Part shown: in pieces, positions 58,668 to 64,000 of the stretch
How positions within the stretch are numbered: position 1 is the stretch's first letter
Layout: each line of letters starts with the position of its first letter
Assembly: GCA_964527565.1 (NCBI GenBank)
Contig: CAZGOY010000011.1
Coordinates: 1-64,000, forward strand
Source of the DNA: JAGXQV01 sp964527565
GTDB lineage: Bacteria > Pseudomonadota > Gammaproteobacteria > Burkholderiales > Sulfuricellaceae
Length of the DNA: 64,000 bases
Direction: 5' to 3'
Made by a program: the position numbers and the translations under genes
Notes under the pieces: model-generated
Seen by the model: the letters and a program-made list of their open reading frames with translations, nothing else
The model's database searches: none
Told to the model about the DNA's origin: nothing

Positions 58668-59683
58668 AGAAAATCCGTATCTCCCCCCATCCACCACCAA
58701 GGCGCGACCACCTCATCGTCCGTCAGCGCCGAAGCCTTTGCCACAGCCAGATGCGCCGCCTTTCCGACAACTTCCACGGCAGTGGATTCGCGGAAAACCG
58801 CCAGTGCCGCCGGGCTTGCCCATGCCGTCAATAGCGCTGCGCCGCTACGCGCGGCTTCCGCCGCCGCCGCCCGCACCACTGCGGGAAAAGCCGCGCGCGC
58901 GCCGATCACGTCAAGGAGTTCAGCGCGCCCAGGCTCAACGTGCATGACGGCCACCGCCACCGTGCCGCCCAGGGGCCAGCGCCGCAGGGTGAATATGTGG
59001 TACTGCCGGTCAGGGCGGCTCAGGAAACGGTGGCGAATATAATCCGCGTCGCGCACGCCGAGAACATAAGCGGAAAAATCCTTCGACATGGCACGCCAGG
59101 CACGCTCCACCTGCCGTATCAAGCGTTCTCCCGTGGCAGCCTCCCAGCGCCACCCGAAAGGCGCTTTCCATTCGCTTGCCGGCCAGGACACCTGATGAAT
59201 GATCCCTGCATCATGGTACAAGCCCAGCGCCACTCCCAGCCGGATAGCACGTTCGTTGGGGAAACCGAAAGCCAGCCGGTAAGCTTTCCCGGCTCCCACG
59301 CGACCGGCAAAAAACCGCGAACACACCTGAAAAAACGGCCCCTTGCGGGTCAGCAACCCGCGCACTTCGGGGGCGACCATCACATCGCCGATCTGGATAG
59401 CCCGCACCGGCGCTCCCCGCCAGCGCAGTTCGCGCGGAAAGCCCGCATAATGCGCCGCCAGGCGCCCGCCTTCATTCCACAGGCCAATTGCCTCGCCGGC
59501 ACCGGCGCCATATTTCCATGCATACCAGCGCGGGTCGGGACTATGGCCGAACGCGGCGGCGAATAATCGCAGCACCTCAGTCTGATCTACAGTAGCGATT
59601 TCCGCGACACGAAAACTGTGCGCGCCAATCCGGCAACATGGCGGCGCGGTTTCCATAACACTGTTTTGTTCTGTTGGCTTCAT
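58664..59683 (-). CDS. GNAT-family N-acetyltransferase
   Basis: A 339-residue protein with a GNAT-like N-terminal half (LRLFAAAFGHSPDP ... IQIGDVMVAPEVRGLLTRKGPFFQV, matching the acetyl-CoA V-x-P-x-x-R-G-x-G/L region) and a second related half (AELLDVIGARAAFPAVVRAA). Such proteins acylate amino-sugars or other polar groups. It is placed directly after wzt with no gap, so it probably modifies the exported glycan. GGAG precedes the ATG. Confidence 0.75.
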   Translation of the reverse strand: MKPTEQNSVMETAPPCCRIGAHSFRVAEIATVDQTEVLRLFAAAFGHSPDPRWYAWKYGAGAGEAIGLWNEGGRLAAHYAGFPRELRWRGAPVRAIQIGDVMVAPEVRGLLTRKGPFFQVCSRFFAGRVGAGKAYRLAFGFPNERAIRLGVALGLYHDAGIIHQVSWPASEWKAPFGWRWEAATGERLIRQVERAWRAMSKDFSAYVLGVRDADYIRHRFLSRPDRQYHIFTLRRWPLGGTVAVAVMHVEPGRAELLDVIGARAAFPAVVRAAAAEAARSGAALLTAWASPAALAVFRESTAVEVVGKAAHLAVAKASALTDDEVVAPWWWMGGDTDFL

Positions 59684-60919
59684 TTAGGGCGCTCCCCGCC
59701 AGTGGTGGGGCAACGCCACCACTCCCTGAATCGCTCCCTCCTGGCTGACGTCCAGGGTCAGGCACTGCGGGGCGTGGTCATAGACATGCACCCCCTGCTC
59801 GCAGGCAAGAAAAGCCGTGACGCGATATTCCCCTTTCAGCAACGGAAGCTGCGGGAAAACCACCGTCGCTTGCCCCCGGCCATTTCCGTCTCTCGTTACC
59901 GCATCTGCGCTGCCCGTGGAAATCACGCTGGAGACCGAAACTCCCGCCGCATTTTCGATCCCCAGCGCCACGCTGGGTAGCGGCAACGCCGGATCCAGCA
60001 GAAACTCCACCGTCACCGATAGCGTGCCGGCCTGCGAGCGGACTGGCAAACGCGGCCCCTGCACGCCGTCACAAGCCCCCAGCACCCGCACAATGCGCCC
60101 CGTGGATGGCGCCGCCACGGGCGTTGCATGCGGCGTATCCGAACCCGAGGAAACGGTCGCGGCTTCCGCGTTGCTTCCCGATTCAAGCGCCAGCGCCGTA
60201 TTGTAGGCAGCGGTCACTTGCGACGCGGCGCCCTGCATTCTGACATTGCCTCGTTCCAGCCACAACGCGCGCTGGCACAAAACGTCAACCTGATACATGG
60301 AATGCGAACAAAACAGGATCGTCTTTCCCGCTTCCTTCAACGCCATGATGCGATCAAACGATTTGCGCGAAAACTCTCCGTCGCCCACCGACAGCGCTTC
60401 GTCAATCACCAGGATATCCGGATCGACGCTGATTGCCACGGAAAATGCCAAGCGCACGTACATGCCGCTGGAATAGGTTTTCACCGGTTGATCGATGAAA
60501 TCACGAATACCGGAAAAATCGACGATATCTTCGTAGCGCGCGGTGATTTCCGCCTCGGAGAGGCCCATTACGGCGGCGCTCATAAACACGTTCTCACGCC
60601 CGGTAAACTCGGGGTTGAAACCTGCCCCCAGTTCAAGCAGGGCAGCCACGCGACCGCGCACTTCGACTTCGCCATTGGTCGGCGTGAGCGTGCCGCAAAT
60701 CAGCTGCAGCAAGGTGGACTTGCCCGAACCGTTACGGCCGACGATGCCCACCACCTCGCCGGGCATCACCTCGAAACTCACCTCGTGCAGCGCCCAGAAT
60801 TCGCGGAAGAACCGGCGCCTGCCGCGCCACAGGAACTGCTTCAGCCGATCCTGGGGCTGGGCATAAAGCTGGTAGCACTTGCCCAGCTTGCGCGCACGAA
60901 TCACCGGCTCACAGGACAT
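59684..60919 (-). CDS. wzt: Polysaccharide ABC exporter ATPase Wzt
   Basis: A 411-residue ATPase. The nucleotide-binding domain (about 8-245) has GRNGSGKSTLLQL (Walker A), YSSGMYVRLAF (signature), DILVIDEALSVGD (Walker B) and CSHS. The about 150-residue C-terminal beta domain (about 270-411) is the Wzt carbohydrate-binding part that recognises the polymer's non-reducing end. A Ser/Thr/Ala-rich linker separates them. AAGGGG lies 7 nt before the ATG at 60919. It overlaps wzm by 11 bp. Confidence 0.93.
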   Translation of the reverse strand: MSCEPVIRARKLGKCYQLYAQPQDRLKQFLWRGRRRFFREFWALHEVSFEVMPGEVVGIVGRNGSGKSTLLQLICGTLTPTNGEVEVRGRVAALLELGAGFNPEFTGRENVFMSAAVMGLSEAEITARYEDIVDFSGIRDFIDQPVKTYSSGMYVRLAFSVAISVDPDILVIDEALSVGDGEFSRKSFDRIMALKEAGKTILFCSHSMYQVDVLCQRALWLERGNVRMQGAASQVTAAYNTALALESGSNAEAATVSSGSDTPHATPVAAPSTGRIVRVLGACDGVQGPRLPVRSQAGTLSVTVEFLLDPALPLPSVALGIENAAGVSVSSVISTGSADAVTRDGNGRGQATVVFPQLPLLKGEYRVTAFLACEQGVHVYDHAPQCLTLDVSQEGAIQGVVALPHHWRGAP

Positions 60920-61730
60920 CGGCAAACCCCTTGCGCGTTTTCTGGAACCAGAAATAGCCCGCCTGCATCATCGCCAGGGCGAAAAGCGTATAGAGCGCCA
61001 GTCCGCTCCAGTTTGGCTGGTTTCCCCAGATCAGCACATCGCGCGTCTGTTCGATGATGAAGGTGAGGGGATTCAGGAACAGCCAGCCGCGTACCGCCTC
61101 CGGCAGGGCAGAGGCGGGGTAAAAGATCGGGCTCATGAACATCAGCACCGTCATCACCATGCCGACAAATTGACTGACGTCGCGGACAAATACCCCCAGC
61201 GAAGCCAACAGCCACGACAAGCCCATCACCAGCAACACCAGGGGCAGGAGCACCAGCGGCAAAAATACAGCCGTCCAGGGCAGAGAAAGCGCCACGCCCA
61301 GGGAAAGCACCAGCACGCCGATGCTGATGGCGGCATGAAACAACGCCGAGCCCAGCGACACCCACGGCAGGATTTCCAGGGGGAAAATCACCTTCTTGAC
61401 GTAATTGGCATTGGACAACACCAGGCCGGGGGCGCGCGCCACGCATTCCGAAAACAGGTTGAAGACGATCAAGCCGGCAAACAGCACCAAGGCGAACTCG
61501 AAGCGGTTTTCTCCGCTGCCGCCCCAGCGCGCCTGGAAAACTACGCTGAAAACGAAGGTGTACACCGACAGCATCAGTACCGGCGTGACAAACGACCACA
61601 GCAGCCCGAGGAACGAACCGCGATAGCGGCCAACGACTTCGCGCTGCACCATCTGCCGCACCAGCGCGCGGTGTTGCCACAGGCCGGGAAGCAGGTTGCT
61701 GATCCGAATCGATATCAATGCGCGCGTCAA
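60909..61730 (-). CDS. wzm: Polysaccharide ABC exporter permease Wzm
   Basis: A 273-residue ABC-2 permease with six predicted helices. The N-terminal VQREVVGRYRGSFLGLLWSFVTPVLML is typical of Wzm/KpsM. VFVRDVSQFVGMVMTVLMFMSPIFYP is the late signature. It forms the channel that Wzt drives to move the finished chain across the inner membrane. The start is a TTG at 61730 without an obvious ribosome site; no ATG lies before the conserved VQREVV block. Confidence 0.92.
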   Translation of the reverse strand: MTRALISIRISNLLPGLWQHRALVRQMVQREVVGRYRGSFLGLLWSFVTPVLMLSVYTFVFSVVFQARWGGSGENRFEFALVLFAGLIVFNLFSECVARAPGLVLSNANYVKKVIFPLEILPWVSLGSALFHAAISIGVLVLSLGVALSLPWTAVFLPLVLLPLVLLVMGLSWLLASLGVFVRDVSQFVGMVMTVLMFMSPIFYPASALPEAVRGWLFLNPLTFIIEQTRDVLIWGNQPNWSGLALYTLFALAMMQAGYFWFQKTRKGFADVL

Positions 61731-61738
61731 ATCGAAAA

Positions 61739-62632
61739 TTATTTCTTGGCAGCCTGCGCGGCCTGGATCGCATCCAGCAGCGACATTCCCTGAATTTGCG
61801 GCGCGGCGGGTGCATTGACAGAGGGTGCCGCCGTGGCGGGAGCCGCTGCCGTTTGAGGGGGTACGGCGGCGGCCGACGCAGGTGCGGCAGCCGTCGCTGT
61901 AACCGGCTGCTCTACCGCCGGGCCGGGCAACGGGGCAGCGGGAGCCGCTGACGGCATATCGACTATCGGTTCGATTCCCTGCACGATGGTCGGCGTCGGC
62001 GCGGGCAGAACCACCGGCGCCTGCGCCATTGGCGTCATGACACCAGCAGGCGGTCGGTCAACCTTCTTGTGCGTGAAAGCCAGGGAAAACTGCGTGCCGC
62101 CGTTGGCAAAAACAATGTTCTTTTCGTTGATTTCAGTCAGCATGTAAGGCCCGAGCGACTCGCCCACCCCCAGCGTGACGAATGGCCGCGGCACGCCCTT
62201 GTTCTTCGGCTGCGGCGCGAATTTGAAGCCCTGCCCCAGCTTGATGATCGCCTTTTTGTAATCGCCGAACAGCATCACCCCGTAGACCTCGGCATCGGCG
62301 GGCGTAATCGGCGCGACCGGCGCTTCCGGCGGCGCCTCCGCCTTTACTGCCCAGGGCTGGCGATGGGGGTCGAAAATATTTTTCCGGTAAATGTCCGCAT
62401 AGCTGGATTTTTCTGCGGATTCCGGGATTGCGCTCTCCGGCAATTTAGTCGTCGGCGTTCCTGAAGGCTGCGCCATCCTCTGCCCCACTGCGGAGGGCGC
62501 AGCCTTCACCGTGGTCAGCATTTCGCCCAACGTCTGGGCGCCAGCTACCGGCATCCAGCCAAGATACCCGCACACCCCCCCCAGGAAAGCCGCCTGGACA
62601 GCACGGCACCGGAAAAGAGAAAATAAATTCAT
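61739..62632 (-). CDS. GspC/PilP-like envelope protein
   Basis: A 297-residue protein with an N-terminal membrane or signal helix (about 10-33). A beta domain (about 90-185) has the HR-type pattern: YGVMLFGDYKKAIIKLG, TLGVGESLGPYMLTEINEKNIVF. It is shared by GspC and PilP. Before it, ADIYRKNIFDPHRQPW resembles the linker preceding GspC HR domains. The C-terminal 95 residues are Pro/Ala-rich and low-complexity. GspC is missing from the gsp operon, so this could be its distant substitute. It lies between glmM and wzm. Confidence 0.65.
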   Translation of the reverse strand: MNLFSLFRCRAVQAAFLGGVCGYLGWMPVAGAQTLGEMLTTVKAAPSAVGQRMAQPSGTPTTKLPESAIPESAEKSSYADIYRKNIFDPHRQPWAVKAEAPPEAPVAPITPADAEVYGVMLFGDYKKAIIKLGQGFKFAPQPKNKGVPRPFVTLGVGESLGPYMLTEINEKNIVFANGGTQFSLAFTHKKVDRPPAGVMTPMAQAPVVLPAPTPTIVQGIEPIVDMPSAAPAAPLPGPAVEQPVTATAAAPASAAAVPPQTAAAPATAAPSVNAPAAPQIQGMSLLDAIQAAQAAKK

Positions 62633-62755
62633 GGGGGAAACGCTATCCAGAGGTGGAAACCCGCTGATTTTACCGCCATAGTGCCGCCCTGCGCCAGCTT
62701 CGACCAAGAAAAGTCTCTACTGCGGCCCGTTCCGTCGTTTTGCGTTGACAGGCGG

Positions 62756-64000
62756 TTAGCCGTTTCCCGCCGCCTGGCGCACCGCGTCGGCGATGGTTTC
62801 CGCCCAGCGCTGCACCGCTTCGCCGTCGCGTCCCTCGACCATCACGCGGATCAGCGGCTCGGTGCCGGAGGCGCGCAACAGGACGCGGCCGGAACCTTCC
62901 AGGTCGCATTGCGCTTCGGACATTATCGCCTGCACGGCAGCGTGGCTGCGGAAATCGAAAGGGCGACCGACGCGCACGTTAATGAGGATTTGCGGGTAAA
63001 GCGGCATTTCGCGGGTGTAGGCGGCCAGCGTGCTGTCCGTCATGCGCAGGGCCTGCAATACTTGCAGGGCGGCGATGATGCCGTCGCCGGTGGTATGGCG
63101 GTCGAGGCAGATGAGGTGGCCGGAGTTTTCGCCGCCCAGTTGCCAGCCCCGTTCCTGCATCAGTTCCAGCACGTAGCGGTCGCCGACGTTGGCGCGGGCG
63201 AAGGGAATGCCGAGTTTTTCCAGGGCGTGTTCCATGCCCAGGTTGGTCATCAGCGTCCCCGCCACGCCGCCTTTCAGCAGGCCGTGCTGTCGGCGGAAGC
63301 GGGCGATGACGTAAAGCAGGCGGTCGCCGTCGAAAATCTCGCCGCTGCTGTCGACCATCACCAGCCGGTCGCCGTCGCCGTCGAAGGCCACGCCCAGATC
63401 GGCCCGATGCTCCGCCACCGCAGCGCGCAAGGCATCGGCGTGGGTGGAACCGCAGCCGCGGTTGATGTTGAGGCCGTCCGGCTGCACGCCGATTTGCAGC
63501 ACTTCCGCGCCCAGTTCGTGGAAGACGTGCGGCGCGATGTGATAGGTGGCGCCGTGCGCGCAATCCACCACCAGCTTGAGGCCGCGCAAATCCAGTTCGT
63601 TGGGGAAGGCGCTCTTGCAGAATTCGATATAGCGCCCGGCGGCATCGTTGATGCGGCGCGCCTTGCCGAGCTGCGCGGAGGGCATGGTAATGAGCGGCGC
63701 TTCCAGCTCGCGCTCGATGGCGTGTTCGGTTTCGTCCGGCAGCTTGGTGCCGCTGCCGGAAAAGAACTTGATGCCGTTGTCTTCGAACGGGTTGTGCGAG
63801 GCGCTGATGACGATGCCGGCCTGGGCGCGCAAAGCGCGCGTGAGGTAGGCCACCGCCGGCGTCGGCATCGGGCCGAGCAGCAGCACGTCGACGCCTGCCG
63901 CCGACAGCCCGGCTTGCAGGGCGGATTCCAGCATGTAGCCGGAAATGCGCGTGTCCTTGCCGATCACCACCGCCGGGTGGTCGCCCTTGGCGGAGTGCTG
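62756..64000 (-). CDS. glmM: Phosphoglucosamine mutase (N-terminal end outside window)
   Basis: The C-terminal 414 residues are present; the frame runs through the window edge, so about 30 N-terminal residues are missing. It interconverts glucosamine-6-phosphate and glucosamine-1-phosphate for UDP-GlcNAc, peptidoglycan and lipopolysaccharide synthesis. The phosphoserine loop ISASHNPFEDNGIKFF, the metal loop FDGDGDRLVM, the sugar-binding GGENSGH and the phosphate-binding RASGTEPLIRVM are intact. It is adjacent to the glycan cluster for which it makes precursor. Confidence 0.96.
   Translation of the reverse strand, partial: QHSAKGDHPAVVIGKDTRISGYMLESALQAGLSAAGVDVLLLGPMPTPAVAYLTRALRAQAGIVISASHNPFEDNGIKFFSGSGTKLPDETEHAIERELEAPLITMPSAQLGKARRINDAAGRYIEFCKSAFPNELDLRGLKLVVDCAHGATYHIAPHVFHELGAEVLQIGVQPDGLNINRGCGSTHADALRAAVAEHRADLGVAFDGDGDRLVMVDSSGEIFDGDRLLYVIARFRRQHGLLKGGVAGTLMTNLGMEHALEKLGIPFARANVGDRYVLELMQERGWQLGGENSGHLICLDRHTTGDGIIAALQVLQALRMTDSTLAAYTREMPLYPQILINVRVGRPFDFRSHAAVQAIMSEAQCDLEGSGRVLLRASGTEPLIRVMVEGRDGEAVQRWAETIADAVRQAAGNG

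Noticed and set aside
1..64000. CRISPR arrays, tRNA or rRNA genes, IS elements and prophage genes.
   Set aside because: No regularly spaced repeats, cloverleaf-like sequences, transposases or phage structural genes were seen. REP elements and the tandem repeats above are the only repeats found.

Overview
The window looks like chromosomal DNA of a betaproteobacterium, most likely a Nitrosomonadales/Gallionellaceae-type chemolithotroph or close relative. This is inferred from gene order and family content, not from a marker gene: pilMNOPQ divergent from the PBP1A gene; engB, di-haem cytochrome c4, ResB and CcsA (System II cytochrome c maturation) beside hemB; and hemA-prfA-prmC. No rRNA, tRNA, CRISPR array, transposase or prophage gene was seen.

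Layout. 0.2-1.6 kb: two convergent toxin-antitoxin modules (mazEF and a Phd-VapC pair). 1.7-2.9 kb: an Ig-like-repeat lipoprotein. 3.0-8.4 kb: pilMNOPQ (type IV pilus alignment complex and secretin). 8.6-12.4 kb: mrcA, a conserved hypothetical gene and a YcgR-like c-di-GMP effector. 12.4-18.6 kb: hemB, a candidate four-hairpin small RNA, engB, cytochrome c4, resB and ccsA. 18.7-24.2 kb: a Slam-like outer-membrane barrel, a CHASE2-cyclase and a FecR/C-terminal-barrel protein in one operon, facing a divergent Crp-type regulator across a CRP-like site. 24.2-34.3 kb: a type II secretion operon gspEFGHIJKLMD, with a REP doublet read in frame inside gspD. 34.3-37.8 kb: hemA, a small antitoxin-like gene, prfA and prmC. 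37.9-40.8 kb: two family-2 glycosyltransferases separated by a fitAB toxin-antitoxin module that lies between two 97-bp direct repeats. 40.8-44.7 kb: a putative lipoprotein and two large secreted repeat or low-complexity proteins. 44.9-62.6 kb: a long minus-strand surface-glycan cluster. It holds an acyltransferase, several GT2 enzymes, a 1257-residue PIG-L/GT2/GT2/GT2 fusion, two methyltransferases, GtrA/GtrB and a GT-C-like membrane protein, an LpxL-like protein, a GT4, a GNAT, an O-antigen ABC exporter (Wzm/Wzt) and a GspC/PilP-like protein. The window ends inside glmM.

How the parts fit. Much of the window concerns the cell surface: pilus and T2SS envelope machines with two secretins, peptidoglycan synthesis, UDP-GlcNAc precursor supply (glmM) and export and decoration of a surface polysaccharide. 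The haem genes hemA and hemB plus System II maturation support c-type cytochromes such as the c4 found here.

The best candidates for undescribed biology are: (i) the FecR-barrel/CHASE2-cyclase/Slam-like/Crp neighbourhood, where both the cyclase purine-specificity residues and the Crp cAMP-contact residues deviate from the classical ones; (ii) the tandem-hairpin sRNA with C/U-rich, anti-Shine-Dalgarno-like loops behind a heat-shock/ECF-like promoter; (iii) the REP doublet translated as part of the GspD export signal; and (iv) the multi-enzyme glycan fusion.
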